Below the pieces are notes generated by a model that was not told the origin of the DNA, searched no databases, and saw only the letters and a list, made by a program, of their open reading frames with translations. A DNA stretch of 32,055 nucleotides, from the NCBI GenBank assembly GCA_023665575.1, contig JAMPDQ010000019.1, forward strand, positions 1 to 32,055, given 5' to 3'. Below, piece by piece: positions 25,147 to 32,055 of the stretch; the first letter of the stretch is position 1, and each line of letters opens with the position of its first letter. Made by a program: the position numbers and the translations under genes. This stretch comes from Candidatus Amulumruptor caecigallinarius. Lineage in GTDB: Bacteria > Bacteroidota > Bacteroidia > Bacteroidales > Muribaculaceae.

Positions 25147-25163
25147 GAGTCTGTTGCATAAAA
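25147..25163 (+). repeat. solo end of the GAGTCTGTTTCATAAAA repeat family
   Basis: GAGTCTGTTGCATAAAA differs from the consensus end by one base and is preceded by TTG, the flank also seen at copy 1. It abuts the last base of the topB stop codon. No A- or B-half sequence follows, because topB coding sequence begins immediately. Confidence 0.5.
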
Positions 25164-26996
25164 TCATGATTTCTTATCTGTGTCATTGGGCACTTGTGTC
25201 ACAATGCGACGATTTGAGGAATCTCGCATCACAGACAGTGTGATTTCCTTCACCATTTCCTTCAACTGCTCCATAAATTCAGATGCGCTATAGTCGCCGC
25301 GCTCTATACGCCGCAGTTTCCCCTCCCAAATTCCGGTGAGACTCGCACTTTTAAGCAAATCTTCCTTTATGATGGATATGAGATCCACACCTGCCTCGGT
25401 GGCCCGGATTGATTTGCGCTCCTTTCTGATATACCCTCTCTTATAGAGGATTTCTATGATGGTGGCGCGTGTTGACGGGCGTCCTATACCATTCGCCTTC
25501 AGTGATTCTCTCAAATCTTCATCTTCAACTGTGGAGCCGGCAGTCTCCATTGCCCGGAGCAGTGTTCCCTCAGTGTAATATTTGGGTGGCTGCGTGGTTT
25601 TCATTCCCAGGAAAGGCTCATGCGGGCCACTCTCGCCGACAATAAAAGAGGGCAACTCGGCATTTTCCCCCTCGGCATCGGAATCAACTGTGTTAGAATT
25701 CGCAACCATTTTAGAATAAACACGTTTCCAACCCGGGTCAACTATAATTCTGCCGGTGGTTTTGAACTTGACATCGCTAACCTTTCCCTCCACCACAGTC
25801 TGCTCAAACACACAGTCGGGATAAAAAACAGAGATAAACCTTCGAGCAATTGTGTCAAACACTTTCATCTCGAAATCAGAAAGAGTTGGTGGAATTGGCT
25901 GCCCTGTGGGGATGATAGCATGATGGTCGGTCACTTTCGCATTGTCAAACACTTTTTTGCTTTTCTTCAGTTTTGAACCGCGAAGAGGTGTGAAAAGATT
26001 TTCATATTGTTTCAACCCGTTGAGAATCCCCCCACATTTCGGATAAATGTCATCTGTCAGATATGTTGTGTCCACACGGGGATATGTGGCAAGCTTTTTC
26101 TCATAAAGCGACTGGATTGTTTTGAGAGTGATATCAGCACTCATGCCGAATTTCTTATTACACTCCACTTGAAGCGACGTAAGATCAAACAGCCTTGGAG
26201 GAGCCTCTTTTCCCCTTTTTTTTGTAACATCAGTCACTTCAAACGGATGTTGCATTATGCGCTCCACCACTTCTTTTCCCTTTTGCTCCTCTTTGAAGGC
26301 CTTAAGAGTGGATATGAACACCACATTACGATATTTTGTGCGGACCTCCCATGAATTTTCTGGCACAAAATTTTCTATTTCCTGCTGGCGTTTCACAACA
26401 AGGGCAAGCGTAGGGGTCTGAACGCGTCCCACAGAGAGCAGCTTCCTGTCAACCCCATATTTTATAGTATAGAGTCGTGTTGCGTTTATTCCGAGAATCC
26501 AATCTCCAATGGCGCGACACAGACCTGCTTCATACAGCGAATCAAGATCCTTATGCTCTCTTAATTTGGCGAAGCCCTCTTTTACAGCTTCGTCAGTAAG
26601 CGAACTCACCCAAAGGCGCTTCACCGGCTTTTTGCATCCGGCTTTCTGCATCACCCACCTCTGGATGAGCTCCCCCTCTTGTCCGGCATCACCACAGTTT
26701 ATCACATATTCACACTCCCCTATAAGTGTTCTTATTGTTTCAAACTGCTTCTTTATTCCGGCATCATCTATGAGTTTAATACCGAATTTGTGAGGAATCA
26801 TAGGCAACATAGAAATGGCCCAATGTTTCCACATGGGAGTGTAATCGGCCGGCTCTTTTAATGTGCACAGATGTCCGAATGTCCATGTGACGCAATAGCC
26901 GTTGCCCTCAAAATATCCCTGCCTTGATGTGTTGGCACCCAGAATCCTGGCGATGTCCTTGGCAACACTCGGTTTCTCAGTTATGCAAAGTATCAA
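25164..26996 (-). CDS. topB: DNA topoisomerase III (type IA)
   Basis: A 610-residue type IA topoisomerase that relaxes or decatenates DNA through a single-strand break. The TOPRIM domain opens with ILCITEKPSVAKDIA (Glu7, Lys8) and has the acidic block NCGDAGQEGELIQRW (Asp103, Glu107, Glu109). The active-site tyrosine is Tyr305 in KLATYPRVDTTYL, with SVGRVQTPTLALVV upstream and KANGIGRPSTRATIIEILYK downstream. There are no C-terminal zinc fingers, consistent with TopB rather than TopA. The start codon is TTG at 26996-26994. No ATG is available before residue 55, and the TOPRIM start would be lost with that one. TTG overlaps the mazG stop by 4 bases (TTGA), implying coupled translation. Confidence 0.94.
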   Translation of the reverse strand: MILCITEKPSVAKDIARILGANTSRQGYFEGNGYCVTWTFGHLCTLKEPADYTPMWKHWAISMLPMIPHKFGIKLIDDAGIKKQFETIRTLIGECEYVINCGDAGQEGELIQRWVMQKAGCKKPVKRLWVSSLTDEAVKEGFAKLREHKDLDSLYEAGLCRAIGDWILGINATRLYTIKYGVDRKLLSVGRVQTPTLALVVKRQQEIENFVPENSWEVRTKYRNVVFISTLKAFKEEQKGKEVVERIMQHPFEVTDVTKKRGKEAPPRLFDLTSLQVECNKKFGMSADITLKTIQSLYEKKLATYPRVDTTYLTDDIYPKCGGILNGLKQYENLFTPLRGSKLKKSKKVFDNAKVTDHHAIIPTGQPIPPTLSDFEMKVFDTIARRFISVFYPDCVFEQTVVEGKVSDVKFKTTGRIIVDPGWKRVYSKMVANSNTVDSDAEGENAELPSFIVGESGPHEPFLGMKTTQPPKYYTEGTLLRAMETAGSTVEDEDLRESLKANGIGRPSTRATIIEILYKRGYIRKERKSIRATEAGVDLISIIKEDLLKSASLTGIWEGKLRRIERGDYSASEFMEQLKEMVKEITLSVMRDSSNRRIVTQVPNDTDKKS

Positions 26997-27784
26997 TTTT
27001 TCTCTTTTTTAGCTTCATCCCAATATCGATCCATCTCTTCCAGGTCGGAATCTTTGAAGGATTTCCCCTGCTCGCGAAGTCGATCCTCTACATAATTGAA
27101 TCTTTGTATAAACTTGCGGTTTGTTTTCTCAAGCGCATTCTCGGGATCAACTCCATAGAGGCGGGCTGCATTCACCACAGAAAAAAGCAAGTCGCCAAAT
27201 TCAGCCTCAATATCGGCTTGACATTTTTTCTCTGAGACGAGTTCGGACTCCACTTCCCCCATCTCCTCCTTTACTTTTATCCACACATCTTCAGGTTTGT
27301 CCCAGTCAAATCCTACATTTCTTGCTTTTTCCTGAATGCGTGAAGCCTTGATCAAAGCCGGCAAAGCGCCCGGCACACCTCCCAGCACCCTTTTGTTTCC
27401 ATCCTTTTCCTTAAGTTTTATTTTTTCCCAGTTCTGAATAACCTGTTCCGGGGTATCGGCCTGAACATCGCCATAAATATGAGGATGCCGGAATTTGAGC
27501 TTGCGACATAACTTATCGCACACATCCGCAATATCAAATTGTCCCTTCTCTTCAGCTATCTTAGCATAGAACGCTACATGCAGCAACACATCTCCAAGCT
27601 CCTTGCATATATTAAGACTGTCATCGGCCATCAGCGCATCGCACAATTCATACGTCTCCTCTATTGTATTGGGGCGCAACGATTCATTAGTCTGTTTTCT
27701 ATCCCACGGACACTTCTCCCTCAATGTGTCGAGCACATCAAGGAATTCACCGAACGCCTTGATTTTTTCTTCTTTTGCATGCAT
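26993..27784 (-). CDS. mazG: nucleoside triphosphate pyrophosphohydrolase MazG
   Basis: A 263-residue all-alpha pyrophosphatase with two MazG-type halves that hydrolyses (d)NTPs to monophosphates. It starts with the family hallmark LDTLREKCPWDRKQTNESLR (about 17-36), followed by IEETYELCDAL and KELGDVLLHVAFYAKIAEE, which supply the E-x(2)-E and E-x(2)-D metal ligands. The second half repeats KVKEEMGEVESEL and AEFGDLLFSVVNAARLYGVD. Length matches two-domain MazG. It lies 4 bp after mtnN and overlaps topB by 4 bases, so mtnN-mazG-topB is probably one unit. Confidence 0.94.
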   Translation of the reverse strand: MHAKEEKIKAFGEFLDVLDTLREKCPWDRKQTNESLRPNTIEETYELCDALMADDSLNICKELGDVLLHVAFYAKIAEEKGQFDIADVCDKLCRKLKFRHPHIYGDVQADTPEQVIQNWEKIKLKEKDGNKRVLGGVPGALPALIKASRIQEKARNVGFDWDKPEDVWIKVKEEMGEVESELVSEKKCQADIEAEFGDLLFSVVNAARLYGVDPENALEKTNRKFIQRFNYVEDRLREQGKSFKDSDLEEMDRYWDEAKKEKN

Positions 27785-27788
27785 TTTT

Positions 27789-28487
27789 TCAGAACTCTAT
27801 ATTTTTAATTATTTCGGCCACCACGCTGAATGTGTTTTCGGGCGCCTTGTCCCAGAAATCAGAATATTGGGCAACATTGTCGCCGTTTCCGGGCATGTCG
27901 CTCATCACCCTCACCATACAGAATGGGGTGGCGTGCATCATGCATGTCTGGGCGATTGGAGCAGACTCCATGTCGCAACCGAGCGCATCCGGAAAATTTT
28001 TCTTTATCTCGTCCACTTCATCGGATGTGGATATGAATTTGTCACCGCTGCATAGCAATCCGGTTGTAATTCCACATCCGCATTTTTCTCTCAGCGAGTC
28101 AAGCATTTTCAAAACACGCGGTTCCGTCTTGAGCAAACGGGGAAATCCGTCGGCGGCGCCATACATTGTTCCGGGGCCGCACCACACATCGTGATAGGCC
28201 ACATCAGATGGCACAAGTACGCATCCGATTGCCACCGACTTGTCGGTGGAGCCTGCCACACCGGAATTTATCACCAGCTCCGGACGCTCGGCCTCAATCA
28301 AAATGTGTGTGCGCAAAGCCGAATTCACTTTGCCAATGCCACATTGCATCATCACAAGATTGTGAGCTCCCAATTTCCCCTCATAAATTGTTAGCCCATC
28401 CCTTATTTCCCTCTTCTTATAATCGCCTACGAGCTTCAAAACGAGATTAAGCTCTTTCGACATCGCTGAGATAATTGCAATCTTCAT
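27789..28487 (-). CDS. mtnN: 5'-methylthioadenosine/S-adenosylhomocysteine nucleosidase
   Basis: A 232-residue enzyme that cleaves MTA and SAH to adenine and the thioribosyl product, for methionine salvage and removal of the methylation by-product. Key residues match the E. coli enzyme in position: Glu12 (SAMSKEL), Met173-Glu174 in GCDMESAPIAQ, and Asp197 in VRVMSDMPG. The NSGVAGS loop at 74-80 contributes to the phosphorylase-like fold. A related futalosine hydrolase (MqnB) is the main alternative, but no menaquinone genes lie nearby. The start codon is 2 bp from the end of a 160-bp inverted-repeat structure, so its leader lies within that structure. Confidence 0.88.
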   Translation of the reverse strand: MKIAIISAMSKELNLVLKLVGDYKKREIRDGLTIYEGKLGAHNLVMMQCGIGKVNSALRTHILIEAERPELVINSGVAGSTDKSVAIGCVLVPSDVAYHDVWCGPGTMYGAADGFPRLLKTEPRVLKMLDSLREKCGCGITTGLLCSGDKFISTSDEVDEIKKNFPDALGCDMESAPIAQTCMMHATPFCMVRVMSDMPGNGDNVAQYSDFWDKAPENTFSVVAEIIKNIEF

Positions 28488-28489
28488 TC

Positions 28490-28649
28490 GTAAGTAGTCT
28501 GATTAAAAACATACTGTAATGCATGTAGTAAGATAGTCAGATTTTACACCATCCTGACGGAGCATAATCAATCCTATGTAACAGATAAACAATGTAAAAC
28601 AGGATGTCTTTATGCACACAAGACAGTATGTTTTAATCCGGCTACTTAC
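28490..28649. repeat. 160-bp inverted-repeat structure in the divergent mtnN/yciO region
   Basis: The left arm (28490-28517, GTAAGTAGTCTGATTAAAAA then CATACTGT) and the right arm (28623-28649, complement GTAAGTAGCCGGATTAAAA then CATACTGT) match over 27-28 bases with two substitutions and one indel. They enclose 105 bp that contains further partial symmetry (CATCCTG / CAGGATG). There is no open reading frame. It may be a MITE, a large RNA hairpin or an invertible segment. The arms carry outward-facing TATGTTTT, which resembles the Bacteroidetes minus-7 box, but I see no correctly spaced TTTG partner. The remaining 75 bp before the yciO start are A/T-rich. Confidence 0.7.
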
Positions 28650-28724
28650 TTAAAATACATATTGAATTACAAAATTACGAAATTTTTTGCTTATTTTGCC
28701 ATAATCTTATTACAAGCCCCCGAC

Positions 28725-29330
28725 ATGGAGACTATAAAAATTTGGAATAACAAAACTTCAGATAATATTCTCGAGGATATTTCAGCAAGATTGAAGCAGG
28801 GAGAAATAGCTGTGATTCCCACCGACACAATGTACGCAATTGTGGCGGACGCGCTTAATGTAAAGGCGATTGAACGTCTATGCAGGTTAAAAAACATTAA
28901 TCCGGAAAAAACAGATTTATCAATAATCTGCTCCGACATATCCATGGCCTCAGAATACAGCCGCATCGGCAACAAAGTCTTTCGGCTGATAAAAGGAAAC
29001 ACACCCGGACAATTTGTGTTTCTTTTGAAAAGCGCATCCACATTGCCACGGGCGTTCAAGGGGAGAAAGACTGTAGGCATCAGAATTCCCGACAATGATT
29101 TCAATCGTCAGCTTTCCGCTGCCATGGGGGGACCGCTAATCACCACTTCCATCGAATATGAAGATGAGGATTATGCATGTGAGCCGGGGCTTATTGCCGA
29201 GGCTTATCAGGATAAAGTAGATTTTATGGTGGAAGGAGAACGCGGCACAACCAATGTGTCAACAATTATAGATTGCACCGATGACAATCCGGAAATAATT
29301 CGGCAAGGAGCAGGTGTAATTGGATGTTGA
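28725..29330 (+). CDS. YciO/Sua5/YrdC family protein (L-threonylcarbamoyladenylate synthase-like)
   Basis: A 201-residue YrdC-fold protein. Family members condense threonine, bicarbonate and ATP to threonylcarbamoyl-AMP for tRNA t6A37. The YciO branch is related but its role is uncertain. Motifs: GEIAVIPTDTMYAIVADA (about 24-41), RLCRLKNINPEKTDLSIIC, TVGIRIPDNDF, and GTTNVSTIIDCTDD with a final IIRQGAGVIG. Overall this is closer to YciO than to the core TsaC. I start at METIKIWNNK. The frame extends 63 bp upstream, but that extension is A/T-rich hydrophobic sequence not expected in this cytoplasmic family. It is the first plus-strand gene, divergent from mtnN, and lies 25 bp before the thioredoxin gene. 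Confidence 0.85.
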   Translation: METIKIWNNKTSDNILEDISARLKQGEIAVIPTDTMYAIVADALNVKAIERLCRLKNINPEKTDLSIICSDISMASEYSRIGNKVFRLIKGNTPGQFVFLLKSASTLPRAFKGRKTVGIRIPDNDFNRQLSAAMGGPLITTSIEYEDEDYACEPGLIAEAYQDKVDFMVEGERGTTNVSTIIDCTDDNPEIIRQGAGVIGC

Positions 29331-29355
29331 ATTGAGATATACAACCTGACATTAT

Positions 29356-29814
29356 ATGAAACATATATTCGCAATATTGACTGCAATGATTTTGCTTGCA
29401 AGCTGCGGGGACTCAAAATCATCGCAACATATCCGAAATAAGAATAACACAGAGACAGCAGCAGATGAAACCGTGAGCGTTGAATCGGGAATACGCAATT
29501 CCATGCTTAAAAAATTCAGCAAGAATCTCAATAAGGAGAATTTCACTATAATAGATTTCAATGCCACCTGGTGCGGTCCCTGCCGTAATATTGCTCCATT
29601 ATTCAGCGAACTTGAAAAGAAATATTCCGACAAGATGAATTTTATTTCGATTGATGTGGATCAGAATCCACAACTGGCTGAATCATTCAAAGTGTCATCA
29701 ATACCTACTTTTGTATTGATTGATAGTGAAGGTAAAGAGTTGACACGCATAATTGGAGCCGATACAGGAAGCCTTGTTAGGCTCATTGAAGGCTATTGCT
29801 CTTTGAATCAGTAA
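29356..29814 (+). CDS. thioredoxin-fold lipoprotein
   Basis: A 152-residue predicted lipoprotein: signal peptide MKHIFAILTAMILLAS with lipobox LASC (Cys17), a Ser/Asn/Thr-rich linker, and a thioredoxin domain from about residue 55. The active site WCGPC (Cys73, Cys76) and the cis-proline SSIPTF (Pro117) are both present, so it should be redox-active and probably acts in the periplasm as a disulfide reductase. The last four codons (SLNQ) and the TAA stop lie in a fragment of the A-half repeat (29799 onward), so the native C terminus has been replaced or trimmed. The domain itself appears complete. Confidence 0.88.
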   Translation: MKHIFAILTAMILLASCGDSKSSQHIRNKNNTETAADETVSVESGIRNSMLKKFSKNLNKENFTIIDFNATWCGPCRNIAPLFSELEKKYSDKMNFISIDVDQNPQLAESFKVSSIPTFVLIDSEGKELTRIIGADTGSLVRLIEGYCSLNQ

Positions 29815-29900
29815 CACAGCCCGCTACGCTACTGATTATGCAAAGCCAAACCCGGCTCATGCATGCAACCCCTAATGTTAATTTTTTATTAAACAGATTC
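29799..29900 (-). repeat. truncated A-half of the composite repeat
   Basis: On the minus strand it reads GAATCTGTTTAATAAAAAAT at the end (29900), then AACATTAGGGG, a hairpin AGCC-GGGTTT-GGCT flanked by ATGCA/TGCAT, then CGTAGC-GG-GCTGTG, and stops after CTGATTCAAAGAG. This is collinear with 15839 to about 15936 of copy 1. The tail beyond CAAAGAG is missing, so the fragment joins directly to the thioredoxin coding sequence. The gap to the MFS gene (29901-29921) is A/T-rich with no clear promoter. Confidence 0.8.
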
Positions 29901-29921
29901 AAATATAAACAATTATAAACA

Positions 29922-31655
29922 ATGGCAACAGATTCAATAACCAAGTTCGGTATCGAACAAAAGGTGGAGTTGCTCCGTGACAAGGCATGGGCACGCTGGA
30001 CAGCTCTCGGGCTTTTGGCCTTTGCGATGTTCTGCTCTTATATTTTCATGGACATCCTCTCACCCATCAAAGACTTATTGCAGTCAACCCGCGGCTGGGA
30101 TTCAACGGCCTTCGGCACAATGCAGGGTTCTGAAACATTTCTGAACGTTTTCATCTTTTTCCTTATTTTCGCCGGTATCATTCTTGATAAAATGGGTGTG
30201 CGGTTCACCGGGATACTCTCCGGTGCAGTGATGCTTATTGGCGCGGCAATCAACTGGTATGCTCTCACTGATGCATTTCTCGGCAGTTCGCTCGACATCT
30301 GGTTTACCAATCATCTCAACTACATTCCGGGCTTCGATGAATTGGGTGTATCTCCATTCTATGAGGGAATGCCGGCATCGGCCAAGCTTTCGGCAATCGG
30401 GTTCATGATATTCGGTTGCGGTGTGGAAATGGCCGGCATCACGGTGAGCCGTGGCATTGTGAAATGGTTCAAGGGAAGAGAGATGGCACTTGCCATGGGG
30501 TCTGAGATGGCATTGGCACGCCTCGGTGTGGCAACATGTATGATATTCTCCCCGCTGTTTGCCAATCTCGGTGGTGACATAAGTGTGTCGCGCTCTGTGG
30601 CTTTCGGTGTTATTCTACTGATGGTTGCCCTTATAATGTTTATCGTGTATTTCTTTATGGACAAGAAGCTCGATATGCAGAGTGGCGAAGCTGAAGAGAA
30701 AGATGACCCCTTCAAGATCAGCGACCTCGGCAAGATTCTGTCGAGCTGGGCATTCTGGCTGGTTGCCCTGCTTTGTGTGCTCTATTATTCCGCAATCTTC
30801 CCATTTCAGAAATATGCAGTCAACATGCTGCAGTGCAATTTGAAATTCACCGACATTGACCCCACATCTTTCTGGGCATCTGATGCTGTGACTGTGATTC
30901 AGTATGTTATAATGATAGTGGTTGCACTCACCGCCTTCGCAAGCAATTTCAACAAAAACAAAGCAATGAAATACGGATTGCTTGTCACATCAATCGTGGC
31001 ACTCGTAATCTATTGCTATATGGGCTTTATGCGTCAGTCGGCGGCAGCCATTTTCGCGGTGTTCCCACTTCTTGCTGTAGGAATCACCCCTATTCTCGGC
31101 AATTATGTTGACTACAAGGGAAAGGCCGCATCAATGCTTGTGCTCGGAGCATTGCTGCTTATCGTGTGCCACCTCACCTTTGCTTTTATTCTGCCAATGT
31201 TCAAGGATAGCCCGGTTGGAGGTGTGATTGTGGCATATGTCACAATTCTTGTGCTTGGCGCCTCATTCTCACTTGTGCCGGCATCATTGTGGCCGAGTGT
31301 GCCCAAGTTGGTGGATTCAAAGATTATTGGTTCGGCCTACGCTCTTATATTTTGGATTCAGAACATCGGCCTCTGGCTCTTCCCCCTTCTTATCGGCAAA
31401 GTGCTCACCAACACTAATCCGGAAGTGGAACAAGGTTTGGCAAGCGGTGCTCTGACTCCGGAGCAGGCAGCAACGAGCTATAATTATATGTGGCCGTTGG
31501 TGATGCTTGCATGTCTTGGGGTAGCCGCGCTTATCCTCGGCCTTGTGCTTAAAAGTTTGGATAAGAAACGCCATCTCGGACTTGAGTTGCCCAACATTCA
31601 GGCAAACAGCAACGCTGAAGTGCTTGAATCAGAAGTAGAAGATGCAGAATTATAA
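29922..31655 (+). CDS. MFS transporter, MFSD1-like
   Basis: A 577-residue polytopic inner-membrane protein with about 12 hydrophobic segments and hydrophilic ends. An MFS-type loop after the second or third helix reads GIILDKMGVRFTG, the equivalent of the G-x-L-a-D-r-x-G-r-r motif. The segment SLWPSVPKLVDSKIIGSAYA followed by IFWIQNIGLWLFPLLIGK is close to the region of eukaryotic MFSD1 (a lysosomal dipeptide uniporter) that reads LWP...GTAYG...QNLGLA. This suggests a peptide or amino-acid-derivative substrate, which is an inference from memory of the family. A cytoplasmic loop near residues 245-260 is acidic (SGEAEEKDDPFK), and so is the C terminus (LESEVEDAEL). It probably forms its own transcription unit. 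Confidence 0.85.
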   Translation: MATDSITKFGIEQKVELLRDKAWARWTALGLLAFAMFCSYIFMDILSPIKDLLQSTRGWDSTAFGTMQGSETFLNVFIFFLIFAGIILDKMGVRFTGILSGAVMLIGAAINWYALTDAFLGSSLDIWFTNHLNYIPGFDELGVSPFYEGMPASAKLSAIGFMIFGCGVEMAGITVSRGIVKWFKGREMALAMGSEMALARLGVATCMIFSPLFANLGGDISVSRSVAFGVILLMVALIMFIVYFFMDKKLDMQSGEAEEKDDPFKISDLGKILSSWAFWLVALLCVLYYSAIFPFQKYAVNMLQCNLKFTDIDPTSFWASDAVTVIQYVIMIVVALTAFASNFNKNKAMKYGLLVTSIVALVIYCYMGFMRQSAAAIFAVFPLLAVGITPILGNYVDYKGKAASMLVLGALLLIVCHLTFAFILPMFKDSPVGGVIVAYVTILVLGASFSLVPASLWPSVPKLVDSKIIGSAYALIFWIQNIGLWLFPLLIGKVLTNTNPEVEQGLASGALTPEQAATSYNYMWPLVMLACLGVAALILGLVLKSLDKKRHLGLELPNIQANSNAEVLESEVEDAEL

Positions 31656-31674
31656 ATAGCGCAAACTGCTTTCC

Positions 31675-31700
31675 TTTTGCAGGTTGCAAACTCACGAAAG
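31675..31700 (+). repeat. degenerate relic of the foldback-element arm
   Basis: These 26 bases, beginning TTTTGCAGGTTGCAAACTC, match the right arm of the nested element (TTTCGCAAGTTGCGAGCTT, in 16145-16170) at 19 of 26 positions. All seven differences are transitions. It lies 20 bp after the MFS stop and is probably an old copy. Confidence 0.4.
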
Positions 31701-31703
31701 TCC

Positions 31704-31757
31704 GGCCCCATTATTCTTTTAGGCACCGTTCATAAAGCGAGCCTAAGAAATGGGGCC
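31704..31757. terminator. hairpin downstream of the MFS gene
   Basis: GGCCCCA (31704-31710) pairs with TGGGGCC (31751-31757), and TTAGGC pairs with GCCTAA inside, around a 16-nt loop. The G/C-rich base of the stem would be stable, but no U-run follows. It may terminate the MFS transcript or belong to another repeat. The rest of 31758-31814 shows nothing. Confidence 0.4.
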
Positions 31758-31814
31758 TGAATTATACCAATTACGCCTGGAAAACGTTATATTTATAAGC
31801 ATTCGCATCATCCA

Positions 31815-31989
31815 GAGTCTGTTTCATAAAAAATTTAACATTAAGGCTTCATCCCTAAAAAAATGTTAAAACAGGGGGCGCAGATTTGGCGCAGATTTAT
31901 TCTTGCAGATGAAGGAATATAGCGAGCTATATGACTGAATCAAAGATCTAAAATTGGCCATGCATGCGAGGTCGATAGTAATTTATATG
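31815..31989 (+). repeat. A-half of the composite repeat with altered centre
   Basis: It starts GAGTCTGTTTCATAAAAAAT, ATTTAACATTAAGG, and later carries TATAGC-GA-GCTATA, TGACTGAATCAAAG and CCATGCATGCGAGG, in the same order as copy 1. The section between is longer and unrelated, but again can pair (CTTCATC / GATGAAG), and contains a short tandem GGCGCAGATTT. At 31990 the nested foldback element interrupts it. Confidence 0.75.
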
Positions 31990-32055
31990 TTCAACTTTCT
32001 CAAGTTTGCAACTTGCGAAAAGCAAGGAGGTTAGAGGTTAGAGATTGGAGGTTGT
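31990..32055 (+). mobile_element. second copy of the foldback element, cut by the window edge
   Basis: It begins TTCAACTTTCTCAAGTTTGC and continues ACTTGCGAAAAGCAAGGAGG, TTAGAGGT. Over the first 49 bases it differs from the inverted right arm of the nested element of copy 1 at only 5 positions. It then turns into GAGGTTA-like tandem sequence up to the end of the window. Its far end and any target duplication are not visible. Confidence 0.65.

Noticed and set aside
27603..28194. Plus-strand open frames of 139-150 codons opposite mazG and mtnN
   Set aside because: They are antisense to two well-supported enzymes with conserved catalytic residues, and show no domain of their own.

Overview
The window looks like core chromosome of a Bacteroidales bacterium. 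Muribaculaceae or a close relative is plausible, but I cannot fix the family. The evidence is the moxR-DUF58-bat aerotolerance operon, a sppA-lpxK-punA-thiL block, a DUF4827 lipoprotein, the FeoB-associated Cys-rich small protein, sparse Shine-Dalgarno sites, and one candidate promoter of the Bacteroidetes type (TTTG, 20 nt, TAnnTTTG-like). Almost all genes lie on the minus strand. Only the last three (about 28.7-31.7 kb) are on the plus strand.

Layout: (1) 0.1-2.4 kb, an MBOAT O-acyltransferase and SGNH hydrolase pair, probably for surface glycan O-acetylation. (2) 2.4-6.3 kb, mutS2, a tandem universal-stress protein and a small HTH protein behind a candidate promoter. (3) 6.5-15.8 kb, an uninterrupted minus-strand operon, transcribed moxR, DUF58, BatD-like membrane protein, batA, batB, batC, an extra anchorless BatD-like protein, batD, batE. 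Several junctions overlap by 1-4 nt, which suggests translational coupling. (4) 16.5-22.8 kb, glmM-sppA-lpxK-punA-thiL (cell-envelope precursors, purine salvage, thiamine). (5) 23.3-28.5 kb, mtnN-mazG-topB-small Cys-rich protein-nrnA-DUF4827. (6) 28.7-31.7 kb, a YciO/Sua5-family protein, a thioredoxin lipoprotein and an MFSD1-like MFS transporter.

The most unusual content is between the genes. A family of short, non-coding, transposon-like repeats shares the end GAGTCTGTTTCATAAAAA. Two full composite copies (15839-16345, and 22924-23263 in inverted orientation) are each about 340 bp once a nested insertion is removed. They have terminal inverted repeats, two unrelated halves (A and B) and a 3-bp target duplication (TAA/TAA in one copy, TTG/TTA in the other). 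The first copy is itself interrupted by a second foldback element (16015-16176) with its own inverted ends and a TTATTTAA duplication. The same second element interrupts another A-half at the right edge of the window. A-half fragments or bare ends also occur at 2399, 25147, 29799-29900 and 31815. They touch genes: one supplies the last base of the DUF4827 stop codon, one supplies the last codons and stop of the thioredoxin gene, and one lies 15 bp upstream of the moxR start. A separate 160-bp inverted-repeat structure (28490-28649) fills most of the divergent mtnN/yciO intergenic region. I saw no rRNA, tRNA, CRISPR array, complete transposase or prophage gene.
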